DNA from: Paraburkholderia terricola | Lineage (GTDB): Bacteria > Pseudomonadota > Gammaproteobacteria > Burkholderiales > Burkholderiaceae | Assembly: GCF_900142195.1 (NCBI RefSeq) | Contig: NZ_FRAB01000003.1 | Coordinates: forward strand, 186,001-250,000 | Length of the DNA: 64,000 nt | Reading direction: 5' to 3' | Shown here: piece by piece, positions 36,090-44,146 of the stretch | Layout: each line of letters opens with the position of its first letter | Numbering within the stretch: position 1 is the first letter of the stretch | Notes under the pieces: generated by a model | What the model saw: the letters and a program-made list of their open reading frames with translations, nothing else | Told to the model about the DNA's origin: nothing | Database searches by the model: none | Translations under genes and position numbers: made by a program

Positions 36090-37375
36090 GCCGCGTGGCG
36101 CATGCCGCGCCCCTCGTGAGCGGGTGGAATGAACATGGCGGTGAGCGCGCGCATGACGCTGTCGCGCAGCGCGGGATCGCTCGCCAGATGACCGGCGCGC
36201 ACGCATTCGACGCGCGCCGTGGGCACGGCTCGCGCGAGACGCCGCAAGTTGCCGCGCGGACACACCGGATCGCGTGAGCCGTGCAGCGCGGCAAGCGGCA
36301 CGCCCGCTGCGGCGGCGCGGCGCGCGAGCGACAGCAGACGCGTTTCGCCGAGCCAGCAGCGATGCATCAGATAGTGCGCCTGAATGCGGTATTTGCCGAT
36401 CAGCTTGCGGGTGTTTCGGCGTGAGACGCGTGCGGTGGTGGAACGCGCGCGGCGCGTCGAGGCGCTTGCGAGCACCGCGTCTTCATAGCCGCGCCATGCC
36501 AACGCGAGGGCATGTTGCTGGGCTTCGTTGGCACCTCCGCGGTGGAGCGTTATGTGACAGCGCGCGAGTAGCGCGGCGGGGCGGTTGGCGAGGTTGCTGA
36601 AGGTGTGGGGTTCGTTAGCGCTGCGGTGCTTGCTAAGGCTGCTGTGGTTGCCAATGCGGCTGTGTTCGCCAACGTCGCTGTGTCTCGCAATGCCGCTGTA
36701 TTCGCCATCGCGGCTGTGTCCGCTAACATCGCCGCAGCCGCCCATGCCGCGCTCATCACCGCGCGCCGCATCCCGCAACCGCGTCCATGCCCGAGGCGCG
36801 CGCCCACGCGACGACACGAACAGCCCGCGCACTTCACGCGCCGAAGTGAGAAACAGCCCGCGCATCACCACGCCCGTCACCGACCGCGGATGCGTTCCCG
36901 CATACGCGAGCGCGAGCGCCGCGCCCCACGATCCGCCGAACACGCCCCAGCGCTCGACGCCGAGCCGCTCGCGCACCGCTTCGAGATCGTCGATCAGATG
37001 AGCGGTGCGGTTATGGCGCACGCTGCCATGCGGCGTCGATGCGCCGGTGCCGCGCTGATCGACCAGCACGACTCTGAAACGCGTCAAATCGAACAATTGC
37101 AGCGCGCCCGGCTGGCTGCCGCTGCCCGGTCCGCCATGCAACACGACGACCGGCACGCCATCGGGAGCGCCCGCCACCGCATACGCCACGCGATGCCCGT
37201 CACGCGTCGGCAGCGCGCCGCGCATCATGCGCAGCGATGCGGTAGGCGCATTAAGCGCGTTCGTCGCTTGAAGCGCCTGAAGCGCCTGAAGCGCCTGAAG
37301 CGCCTGAAGCGCCTGAAGCGTCTCAAGCACCTGCGGCCCATGCGACGAACCACCCCGCGCAGCCCGCCTAGTCAT
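36086..37375 (-). CDS. alpha/beta hydrolase of proline-iminopeptidase type, carrying repeat insertions
   Basis: A 429-residue alpha/beta hydrolase near prolyl aminopeptidase (S33). The oxyanion element VVLHGGPGSGS, nucleophile GGSWGAALALAYAG, Asp in HGSRDPVCP and His in RAGHLAS are all present, so it should be active. Two features are odd: a 9-bp tandem repeat near the start encodes a Leu-Gln-Ala run, and a roughly 60-residue Ser/His/Gly-rich insert (residues about 205-260) from 18-bp repeats lies in the cap domain. It is coupled to cytochrome b561 and pqqB on both sides by ATGA. A role in trimming PqqA or PQQ precursors is tempting, but it is inference. Confidence 0.88.
   Translation of the reverse strand: MTRRAARGGSSHGPQVLETLQALQALQALQALQALQATNALNAPTASLRMMRGALPTRDGHRVAYAVAGAPDGVPVVVLHGGPGSGSQPGALQLFDLTRFRVVLVDQRGTGASTPHGSVRHNRTAHLIDDLEAVRERLGVERWGVFGGSWGAALALAYAGTHPRSVTGVVMRGLFLTSAREVRGLFVSSRGRAPRAWTRLRDAARGDERGMGGCGDVSGHSRDGEYSGIARHSDVGEHSRIGNHSSLSKHRSANEPHTFSNLANRPAALLARCHITLHRGGANEAQQHALALAWRGYEDAVLASASTRRARSTTARVSRRNTRKLIGKYRIQAHYLMHRCWLGETRLLSLARRAAAAGVPLAALHGSRDPVCPRGNLRRLARAVPTARVECVRAGHLASDPALRDSVMRALTAMFIPPAHEGRGMRHAA
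36620..36745. repeat. degenerate 18-bp tandem repeat inside the hydrolase gene
   Basis: About seven diverged copies of an 18-base unit (consensus close to GCCGCTGTGTTCGCCAAC on the plus strand). In the hydrolase frame each unit gives six residues of the pattern S-x-x-G-x-H; on the plus strand the same bases read as alternating Ala/Val. The repeat keeps the reading frame, so it adds a flexible segment in the cap region. Confidence 0.7.
37271..37333. repeat. 9-bp tandem repeat near the 5' end of the hydrolase gene
   Basis: Five exact copies of AAGCGCCTG followed by two altered copies. On the minus strand it encodes a Leu-Gln-Ala tripeptide run shortly after the start codon of the hydrolase. 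Exactness suggests recent slippage; unit length is a multiple of three, so copy-number change would not break the gene. Confidence 0.9.
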
Positions 37376-37953
37376 GGCAGCATCCTCGCCAGCAGGTTGT
37401 CGCGGTCGATCAACTGATGCTTGATCGCCCCCGCCACATGCAGCACGATCAGCGCGATCAGCACATACGCTGCCGCTTCGTGAATGCCGAAGAACAGCGA
37501 GCGCAGTTCCTTGTCGTCCCAGCCCCACTTCGGCAGCAGGATGCCCCAAAAACGCGTGCCATACGTGTTGAACGACGAGCCGAGATAGCCGGAGAGCGGC
37601 ATCACGACCATTGCCACGTATAAAAGACCCTGCGTAGTGCGCGCGGCGGCGCGTTGCCACGGTCGCATCGGCGGTAGCGGCGGCCGACCAACGACCGCGC
37701 GCACCATGATACGGAGAAGCACCAGCAGGAAAACCGTCAGTCCGAGTGACTTGTGGAAGGTGATCAACGACGCCTTGAGAGGCAGCCCCTTCGGCAACCC
37801 GACCATGTACAGCCCGAGCGCAAGCAGACCGATGATGCCGAACGCGATCACCCAGTGCAGCACGATCAGCGAGCCGGCATAGCGCGGCTCGCGCGCGCCG
37901 GCTTTGGCGTCGGCGCGTGGCTTCGTGGCGTGAGGCGAATGCACCGTCGTCAC
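37372..37953 (-). CDS. cytochrome b561 (CybB family)
   Basis: A 193-residue bacterial b561 membrane cytochrome with four helices. Candidate haem ligands: His in LIVLHWVIAFG (helix 1), His in FHKSLGLTVF (helix 2), and two His in GIHEAAAYVLIALIVLHVAGAIKH (helix 4). Signature VLHVAGAIKHQLIDRD is typical of the C-terminus. The N-terminus is cytosolic and charged. It starts 70 bases after fhcC and overlaps the hydrolase gene, so electrons from a PQQ enzyme or other periplasmic donor may go to or from the quinone pool through it; this role is inferred. Confidence 0.92.
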   Translation of the reverse strand: MTTVHSPHATKPRADAKAGAREPRYAGSLIVLHWVIAFGIIGLLALGLYMVGLPKGLPLKASLITFHKSLGLTVFLLVLLRIMVRAVVGRPPLPPMRPWQRAAARTTQGLLYVAMVVMPLSGYLGSSFNTYGTRFWGILLPKWGWDDKELRSLFFGIHEAAAYVLIALIVLHVAGAIKHQLIDRDNLLARMLP

Positions 37954-38022
37954 TCCGTCTCCTTTCGTTTGATGTGTCCATCGAACACACTAATACAGCC
38001 TCGCGTGCGCACCACTCGGGTG

Positions 38023-38913
38023 TTACCCGGCGATCAGGATTTCGCCCCGTCCGTCGACCGCGAGATCGCCGGCGTAGCGCGCCGGCAGCTTCATCGTGCG
38101 CCACTGCGAGAAGGGCGTGATTTCGCGCGCGAGACTGCGCACCAGCAGCGCCCAGAATACGTCGAAACCGCGGCCGCCCTCGGTGAAGGTCGGCGGCAAT
38201 TGCACGGGCCGCTGCGCGAGCAGCAGCGTGCCGCGCCTCATACCGTACGCATAATGCGGGCCGAGTTCCCCCGCCACGCAGACGGTGCCCGCGACGAGCC
38301 GCGACGCGGCGAATTCGCCCGCATCGCCGCCGACGAGCACGAGGCCGCGGCGCATGCGATCGGCGAGCCGCGCGCCCGCGTCGCCGTGAATCGTCAGCGT
38401 GCCGCCGGTCATGCCTTCCATGTCGCCGGTGAGCGCGCCGGCGGCGAAGTCGCCGCTATTGCCGGCCACGCTCAGGCGTCCGCCGCGCATTTCACAGGCG
38501 GTGAAGTGTCCCGCATCGCCGTCGATGCGCAGCACGCCGCCCGCCATGTGCAAGCCGCTATAGTCGCCCGTCGAACCGTGGACGACGAGGTGGCCCGCCG
38601 TCATATGCGCGCCCACGCGGTCGAGCCACGGCTCGGCGCCGTCGATCACGAGCGTCGCGTCGGCGTGCTCGATGTGAGGCGCGTGAGGCGTGTGAGGTGT
38701 ATGAGGCGCATCCGCCGCCGCACGCGCCGCCGCTGTTTCGCTACGCGACACCTCGAACACGTCGCCCACCGCGCAGCGCTCGTTGCCCGCGGGCAGCACG
38801 ATGCGCTCGATTTCGTTCAAGCTCAGTTCGGCGAGCGGCGCGGGCAACAGCGCGCCCGCATCCACGCGGAAACCGGGCGGCGCTTTCACGCGCAAGGTGG
38901 TCGTCGTGCTCAT
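38023..38913 (-). CDS. fhcC: formyltransferase/hydrolase complex subunit C (formylmethanofuran dehydrogenase C-like)
   Basis: A 296-residue FwdC-like protein. The body is a right-handed beta-helix with many repeats of the form G-G-x-L-x-V-x-G-x-x-G-D (examples VHGSTGDYSGLHMAGGVLRI and MTGGTLTIHGDAGARLADRM), the glutamate synthase alpha C-like domain found in subunit C. A short His-Thr-Pro run, produced by a 9-bp repeat, is inserted after residue 65. The complex hydrolyses formyl-methanofuran to formate in the H4MPT pathway for formaldehyde oxidation. Coupled to fhcD by a 4-base overlap. Confidence 0.94.
   Translation of the reverse strand: MSTTTTLRVKAPPGFRVDAGALLPAPLAELSLNEIERIVLPAGNERCAVGDVFEVSRSETAAARAAADAPHTPHTPHAPHIEHADATLVIDGAEPWLDRVGAHMTAGHLVVHGSTGDYSGLHMAGGVLRIDGDAGHFTACEMRGGRLSVAGNSGDFAAGALTGDMEGMTGGTLTIHGDAGARLADRMRRGLVLVGGDAGEFAASRLVAGTVCVAGELGPHYAYGMRRGTLLLAQRPVQLPPTFTEGGRGFDVFWALLVRSLAREITPFSQWRTMKLPARYAGDLAVDGRGEILIAG
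38674..38709. repeat. 9-bp tandem repeat inside fhcC
   Basis: Four near-identical units of GTGAGGCGC type. On the minus strand they encode the insert H-T-P-H-T-P-H-A-P in FhcC. In frame, so length-variable but not frame-breaking. Confidence 0.8.
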
Positions 38914-39869
38914 GCGCGGCTCCCGTCGAGGCCGGCGGCCAGTTCGTGCAAATGGAAGTGGTACGGCCCCAGCTTGCCGCCGTAGTTGCCCGCCGAAATC
39001 CGCAGCATGCCCGCCGCGCGTCCGCGCGCGGTGGCCGCCACGATGCCCGCCGTCATCGCAAGGCCGACGTCCGCGTCGGTGAGGCCGTCGATCACGATCT
39101 CCAGCACGCAGCCGACTTCCGCGCCCAGTTCGCTGCGCGGCGAGAGGCCGACCAGCGTCGGGCAGAACGCGTCGTTGCTCGACGCGGTCGCGCCCTTGTA
39201 CTTCGAACCGACCTTCGATCCCGAGCGGACGACGCCGCCAGGAAACGGCATGATCACGTTCGGCAGCTTGCGCATTGCCGCGACCGCGGCTTCGGAGGCG
39301 GCCAGCGCGGCGTCGATGTCGCGCGCGAGCAGCAGCAGATTGCCGCCGCCGACGGCCTTCACCGTCGCCGTGGTTTCTTCGCAGACGAACTCGCCGTCCA
39401 TCACCGGCACGCGCCAGTAACGCGTGCCGGCGAGCACCTTCGAGATTTGCCAGCCGTCGCCGAAAAAGCGCAAGCCACGGCCGAGCGAGGCGACGTCGGA
39501 GAGCGGCGCGCGGCTCGTCGCCGGATCGATGCCGCCATAGATCGCGGTGGTCGGGCAGGTAAGCACGCATTGGCCCACGCGCCGTTCGATCTGCTTGGCC
39601 AATTCCTTCGACGACACCGCGAACAGCAGGACCGCGACCCCGGGCCGCCCATCCGGCGTGTCGCCCGGCGCGAGTTCGCGCTCGATGCCGGCCTCGCAAC
39701 CGCAGCCGATCACCGAGGTCGCGAAGCCCGTCATCGCGTTGGCGGCGTTGAGCGCCCACGTCGGCGTGTGCGCGGTGATGACGAGCCGGGTCGCCTTCAT
39801 CGGAAAGGCTTCCGCGAAGGTTGCGTCGATCGTGGTGCCGTTGATCTGAAGAGGTGCCGGGTCGCTCAT
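38910..39869 (-). CDS. fhcD: formylmethanofuran-tetrahydromethanopterin N-formyltransferase
   Basis: A 319-residue Ftr homologue. The N-terminus (INGTTIDATFAEAFPMKATR) is nearly invariant in the family, as are TGFATSVIGCGCEAGIE, GGGNLLLLARD, MPFPGGVVRSGSKVGSKYK and GRAAGMLRISAGNYGGKLG. The enzyme moves the formyl group from formyl-H4MPT to methanofuran; it is subunit D of the Fhc complex. Length matches Methylobacterium FhcD (about 310). The start at 39869 is chosen because upstream in-frame sequence reads into the fhcA region. Confidence 0.97.
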   Translation of the reverse strand: MSDPAPLQINGTTIDATFAEAFPMKATRLVITAHTPTWALNAANAMTGFATSVIGCGCEAGIERELAPGDTPDGRPGVAVLLFAVSSKELAKQIERRVGQCVLTCPTTAIYGGIDPATSRAPLSDVASLGRGLRFFGDGWQISKVLAGTRYWRVPVMDGEFVCEETTATVKAVGGGNLLLLARDIDAALAASEAAVAAMRKLPNVIMPFPGGVVRSGSKVGSKYKGATASSNDAFCPTLVGLSPRSELGAEVGCVLEIVIDGLTDADVGLAMTAGIVAATARGRAAGMLRISAGNYGGKLGPYHFHLHELAAGLDGSRA

Positions 39870-39933
39870 CGTCTGGGGTTCGTGTTGGCGTGAATCAACC
39901 GTTCTGGTCAACCGTGCTTGTCGGCCGCGTTCA

Positions 39934-41634
39934 TCAATTATTGGAGAAACATTCGACCGGCAGCAGCCTGCCGCCGCGGCAGCAATTGCAGATCTCGTCG
40001 TCGCTGATCGCCGCATGCGCGAAGTTGTTCGCGAGATTGGCGTCGCTATAGGCGCGCAGCGTTTTTTCGATGCCGCGGTCGAAATCGGGCGACACGAAAT
40101 GGATGCCGCCCGTGGGCGTGGCGACGAGCGTGCCGTCGCGCGCGACCAGTTCGCCGTCCTTGAACACATACGCGGGCGAGGTGAACATCCGCTCGCGATC
40201 CGGCTCGTCGCGATACACGGCGATGTCGGCCGCGGCACCCTCGCCCAGATGGCCGCGGTCGCGCAGGCCGAGCAGGCGCGCGGGCCCGGCGCGCGTGATG
40301 ATGGCGATCTCGTACAGCGAGAATTCGCGTTTCAAATGCGGCAGCGCGCTCGCCACTTGCGCTTCGGGATGCAGCTTCGCGATCTGCTCGTCGCGAAACG
40401 ATTTGTCCATCAGCAGGCGGATCAGATGCGGATAGCTGGTGAACGGGCCGCCGTTCGGATGATCGGTGGTCATCGAGACACGCCAGGGATCGTCGACCAG
40501 CAAAAAGATTTCGAGTCCGATGATCCATTGCAGCGCATTCACGAAGCTTTGCTCGCGATAGCGGAACGGCACCACGCCGCAGCCCGCGTCGCATTCGATG
40601 TCGCCCACCACCCACTTGTGCGGCCGCGCCATCGGCGCGTTGCGGAACTGCATCATCGTGTCACCCGAGGCGGTGACGGTTTGCCCGAAGATGATCTGGC
40701 CCACGTCGATCGACACGTTCGGCCGCGCGTTCACCGCTTCGGCGATATGGCGCGCGCCCGACGAAAACTTCTGCGGACCTTCGACGCCGTAGCTGTGAAA
40801 CTGGATATGCGTGAGATGGATCGGCAGGCCGTCGGCGGCGTCCATCGTCGCGATGGTCGAATCGATGTTGCCGGGCACGCCGAGATTGCTCGCGTGCACA
40901 TGCAGCGGATGCGGCACGCGCAGTTCGGTCAACGCGCGCGACAGCGTATGCAGCACCTCGCGCGGCGTGATGCCGTAGTGCTTGTGCTGCTCGTCCACGT
41001 TGAGCGAACGCTGGTTGAACTTGAACGCGGAGATGCCGCCGGGATTGACCACCTTCACGCCGAGCGCCTTGCTCGCGTGAATCGTCCAGCCGACGTAATC
41101 GCGCAGCCGCTCGAAGTCGTTGCGCGCGGCGAGCATCTGCAGGAACAGTTCGTCGTTGCCGAGCATCACATAGGCGCCGTGATCGATGATCGGCGTGTCG
41201 CCCATTTCGAGGTGCGTATGGCGCGCGTTGGACGGCATCATCGCCGGCTCGAACGCGGCCGTGTAGCCCATCTCCGCGTAGCGGTAGCCGGTCGCGAGCG
41301 TGCCCGGCGCGCAGACGCCGCAAGACGGCAGACGCAAGTAGCGCCCCGCGCCGTCCTGCACCGATTCGTAGGCCGCATCGCGCACGGGATCGGCGCGGTG
41401 ATCCTCGGGCAGCAGCAGGCGCGACAGATTCGTCTTGCCGCCGCCGATGTGCGAATGCATGTCGATGCCGCCCGCCATCACGATCATGCCGGTGGCGTCG
41501 TATTCGTGATCGACCGGCGTGTTCGCCGCAACGTCGACGATGCGGCCGTCGCGAATCGTCAGATCGCGGCGCTCGCCGTTCACGCCGTTGGTGGGATCGT
41601 AGATCGTGCCGCCTTTCAGCCGGACGAGGCTCAT
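39934..41634 (-). CDS. fhcA: formyltransferase/hydrolase complex subunit A (amidohydrolase)
   Basis: A 566-residue FwdA-type amidohydrolase. The metal-binding H-x-H motif is in GGIDMHSHIGGGKTN, further conserved elements are NPGGISAFKF (the region of the carboxylated lysine), HVHASNLGVPGN and HLTHIQFHSYG, and MTTDHPNGGPFTSYP near residue 400. It carries out the hydrolysis of formyl-methanofuran to formate. The C-terminus has a short Cys pair (ICNCCRGG) of unknown use. Starts in a 4-base overlap with fhcB. Confidence 0.97.
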   Translation of the reverse strand: MSLVRLKGGTIYDPTNGVNGERRDLTIRDGRIVDVAANTPVDHEYDATGMIVMAGGIDMHSHIGGGKTNLSRLLLPEDHRADPVRDAAYESVQDGAGRYLRLPSCGVCAPGTLATGYRYAEMGYTAAFEPAMMPSNARHTHLEMGDTPIIDHGAYVMLGNDELFLQMLAARNDFERLRDYVGWTIHASKALGVKVVNPGGISAFKFNQRSLNVDEQHKHYGITPREVLHTLSRALTELRVPHPLHVHASNLGVPGNIDSTIATMDAADGLPIHLTHIQFHSYGVEGPQKFSSGARHIAEAVNARPNVSIDVGQIIFGQTVTASGDTMMQFRNAPMARPHKWVVGDIECDAGCGVVPFRYREQSFVNALQWIIGLEIFLLVDDPWRVSMTTDHPNGGPFTSYPHLIRLLMDKSFRDEQIAKLHPEAQVASALPHLKREFSLYEIAIITRAGPARLLGLRDRGHLGEGAAADIAVYRDEPDRERMFTSPAYVFKDGELVARDGTLVATPTGGIHFVSPDFDRGIEKTLRAYSDANLANNFAHAAISDDEICNCCRGGRLLPVECFSNN

Positions 41635-43025
41635 GGCTGCTCCTGAACGGCGGGGCGCGCATCGGGCGCATGAAGCCGCGCGGCCAGTTGCGTGGCGATC
41701 GCCTCGACCGAGGGCAGCGCGGCGCCGCGCGCGGCGGCGAGCGGCATCACGACCGAACTGTCGACCCGGAACAGATGACCGCCGCTGTCGATGCCGGGCG
41801 TCGCAACCGGGATGAAAACCGTCGCGGCGCCGCGCGACCTGGCCGCTTCGGCGAGAGCGGGATGACCGAGCACCACCGCGGGCACGGCCGGATCGAGCGA
41901 GGCCGGCCACGCATGCGGCCCGAAACTCGCGACCCACAACAGCGCGTCGACTTCACCCTCGGCGAGCAGCCTGCTGGTGCGGTAGCGATACGGATCATGA
42001 TCGAGCGGCGCGGTGCCGGCGAGCCGCCCGGGCTTCGAGACATGGGTGCGCAGCGGCAGGCCCGAGAGCCATGTCACCGTCTGGTTGACCGTGAGTGCGC
42101 CGTCGTCGCCGCCGAGCGCGAGACAGCCCGCGCGAGCCGTGAGGTTCGTCGTCTTGACGATGCGGTTCAATGCTTCGATCAACAGCGCCGCGTGCGGACC
42201 GGGCAGCGCGGCGGGCTCATAAACGAACACCGTATAGCGCGCGGCGGCAATGCGCGCTTGCAGCGCGGCTAGCGTCGCCAGCGTCTCCGACGTGCCCGTT
42301 CCGTTATCGGGCAACGCGCCGGGCTCGCGTCCCACGCTCAACGCGGACCATTGCGCGAGCGTGTGATACGGATCGGCGTCCGGCAGGATCGCTTCGACGC
42401 GCGCTTGCGCGAACGCGCTCGCGGCAGGGTCCGGCTCGCAACCGACGAACACCAGGTCGCGCGCGCCTTCGGTGCCCTCCAGCGTGCGCGCGTAAAAGCG
42501 CGGATAGCGCCGCGACGGCTGGCAGCCGAAAAACACCAGCAGGTCGGCGCGGCTGCGCACTTCGGAGAGCGTCGTGAAGAACGAGCCGCGGTCCTGCAGC
42601 GCGAGTGTCGCGGCGCTCATCGCGTCGCCGTGCAAATGATCGAGGATCGCGCCGCAACCGGCCGCGAGCGTGTACAACGCGCGTGCGCCGGCGACGTCGG
42701 TGGCGAGCGCGCCGAACAGCGGACGGCGCGCGTTCGACAGCATCCGCGCCGCATGAGTGAGCGCGTCGTCGAGATTGGCGTCCTGTCCGTCGATGCTGCT
42801 CGCGCACTGCGCGTCGCTCGCGCCGTAGCACGTGAGCGCGTCGGCGAGCCGCGGGCAATCGGTGTCGGGCACGCTGAGCGTGGCGTCGTCGTGCGCATTG
42901 ACGACCAGGTCGTCGCACAGCAGCGGGCAGAACGGACAGGTCCAGTCGCGCGTGGTCGACAAGGCGGGCACGTTGGCCGCGCCCGAGGGGCTCGTATTCG
43001 ACGGATCGGTCGGTGGAAGGTGCAT
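41631..43025 (-). CDS. fhcB: formyltransferase/hydrolase complex subunit B
   Basis: A 464-residue FwdB-like molybdopterin-oxidoreductase-fold protein. The N-terminal cysteine cluster CPFCPLLC near residues 29-36 remains, together with DCPRLADAL, as in archaeal FwdB. Central segments (LFGALATDVAGARALYTLA, LLVFFGCQPSRRYPRFYAR) fit the family. In methylotrophic bacteria FhcB is thought not to act as a formate dehydrogenase because the metal-binding active site is degenerate; I cannot confirm the missing ligand in this copy by eye. First gene of the fhcBADC operon and probably of a longer transcript. Confidence 0.92.
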   Translation of the reverse strand: MHLPPTDPSNTSPSGAANVPALSTTRDWTCPFCPLLCDDLVVNAHDDATLSVPDTDCPRLADALTCYGASDAQCASSIDGQDANLDDALTHAARMLSNARRPLFGALATDVAGARALYTLAAGCGAILDHLHGDAMSAATLALQDRGSFFTTLSEVRSRADLLVFFGCQPSRRYPRFYARTLEGTEGARDLVFVGCEPDPAASAFAQARVEAILPDADPYHTLAQWSALSVGREPGALPDNGTGTSETLATLAALQARIAAARYTVFVYEPAALPGPHAALLIEALNRIVKTTNLTARAGCLALGGDDGALTVNQTVTWLSGLPLRTHVSKPGRLAGTAPLDHDPYRYRTSRLLAEGEVDALLWVASFGPHAWPASLDPAVPAVVLGHPALAEAARSRGAATVFIPVATPGIDSGGHLFRVDSSVVMPLAAARGAALPSVEAIATQLAARLHAPDARPAVQEQP

Positions 43026-43330
43026 GGCTTCGTTTTAGCAAGCTCCATGCCGATGGCCGCGATAGTGCAACGACGCTCGCGCGGACCGAATCGCGCACCG
43101 CTAATGTGGCCGTGTGCTTAAAAGGATCGGACGGTCGTGGCACTCGCATTGCATGCGGCTTGCGTGCGTTGGCCGCTGTGGCATCGACAGCGCCGAAACC
43201 TCGGTGCGCCGCACAGGTTGTGTGCCGATCTGGAGCAGAGTGTCACACGCGGCCGCATTGCTTTCTGTTTCTTTCTGTTTGTTTACCGCCGTGCGTTGTC
43301 CCGCGATTGGCATGGATTTTGTATAGCCTG
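43026..43330. promoter_or_regulatory. intergenic region upstream of fhcB
   Basis: About 305 bases between the end of the HisA-like gene and the start of fhcB, both on minus. It should hold the fhc promoter. A pyrimidine-rich stretch (repeated TTTCTG, near 43260-43285) is the only composition feature. No clear promoter or hairpin could be recognised. Confidence 0.35.
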
Positions 43331-44131
43331 CTACGTGGATTCGAAGAGCGGGAGGCCGATCTGGCGATCATGCAGTGCGGACGCCACCAGCCATGCGGTG
43401 GCGCCAGTCCGCGCCGCCGCGCTCAGATCGGCTCGATCGCGAATGCCGCCCGCGCCGATCACGGCGGTGCCCGCGGGCGCATTCGAGCGGATGCGCTCGA
43501 CGCTGCGCAAGTCGGGACCGTCGTAGCTGCCGACCTGGTCGAGCGTCATGGCGATCACCCGGCCGGGCCACCATGACGATGTGGGTTCGAACGCAGGGTC
43601 GGCAAGCAACTGGCCGGCGCGATGATCGAGCGAAAGAATGGGCGAGAGGCCGGCAGCCTCGGCCGCTTGCAGCGCGTGAAGGTCGCGCAGCGACTCGGTG
43701 CCGAACACGGGCACGAGGGGCGCGAGATCGTGAGTCGTGCGGTCGTTGGGGGCGTTGCGCTCGCCGGTGTGCGAGTGGGCCGGGCCGCTCTGCTCGATGT
43801 GCTGAATGTGATTGAGGCGCTCGATGCTGTCGAATAGCGCGCGCATCGACGCAAAGTCGGCATAGCCCGCATCGAGCCAGATGTCGATGCCGGGGAGGGC
43901 GGCACGCAGCATGGCGAGCGTCGCGACGTGGGCGCCGCGTTGAAGGATGGCGCCGAGGTCGGCGATATAGAGCGTGCGCGCGCCGCTTGCGGCAATGAGC
44001 GCACGGGCGATGTGAAGCGGCTCGCTGGTGGCGGCAAGCGGCGACTGGATCGGCAGATAAGCGGTCCGCTCGCCGCGCACCGCGCGCACCACGTGGCCGT
44101 CGAGCAGATCGAGAACCGGTATCACCTGCAT
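43331..44131 (-). CDS. HisA-like TIM-barrel protein of the H4MPT/methanofuran cluster
   Basis: A 266-residue barrel related to HisA/HisF. The first strand MQVIPVLDLLDGHVVRAVRGER matches HisA, as does YIADLGAI, while the C-terminal phosphate-binding part reads AVIGAGGIRDRADLSAAARTGA. The usual catalytic Asp-Asp environment is only partly kept. HisA-like paralogues are a constant part of H4MPT gene clusters in methylotrophic bacteria, but their reaction is not known to me. It lies between fhcB and mfnD. The start at 44131 (AAAGGAG upstream) is 15 bases from the divergent mfnD start. Confidence 0.88.
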   Translation of the reverse strand: MQVIPVLDLLDGHVVRAVRGERTAYLPIQSPLAATSEPLHIARALIAASGARTLYIADLGAILQRGAHVATLAMLRAALPGIDIWLDAGYADFASMRALFDSIERLNHIQHIEQSGPAHSHTGERNAPNDRTTHDLAPLVPVFGTESLRDLHALQAAEAAGLSPILSLDHRAGQLLADPAFEPTSSWWPGRVIAMTLDQVGSYDGPDLRSVERIRSNAPAGTAVIGAGGIRDRADLSAAARTGATAWLVASALHDRQIGLPLFEST

Positions 44132-44146
44132 TGGGGGCGTGCTCCT

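Noticed and set aside
37271..37333. Short regular repeats as a CRISPR array
   Set aside because: Units are 9 bases and contiguous, with no spacers; no cas genes in the window.
36605..37417. Plus-strand Ala/Val repeat protein opposite the hydrolase
   Set aside because: The minus-strand frame has a full catalytic triad and ATGA coupling on both sides, so the plus-strand reading is a by-product of the repeat.
43137..43526. Plus-strand frame in the gap before fhcB
   Set aside because: No coding bias, crosses the HisA-like gene in antisense, and has no recognisable domain.
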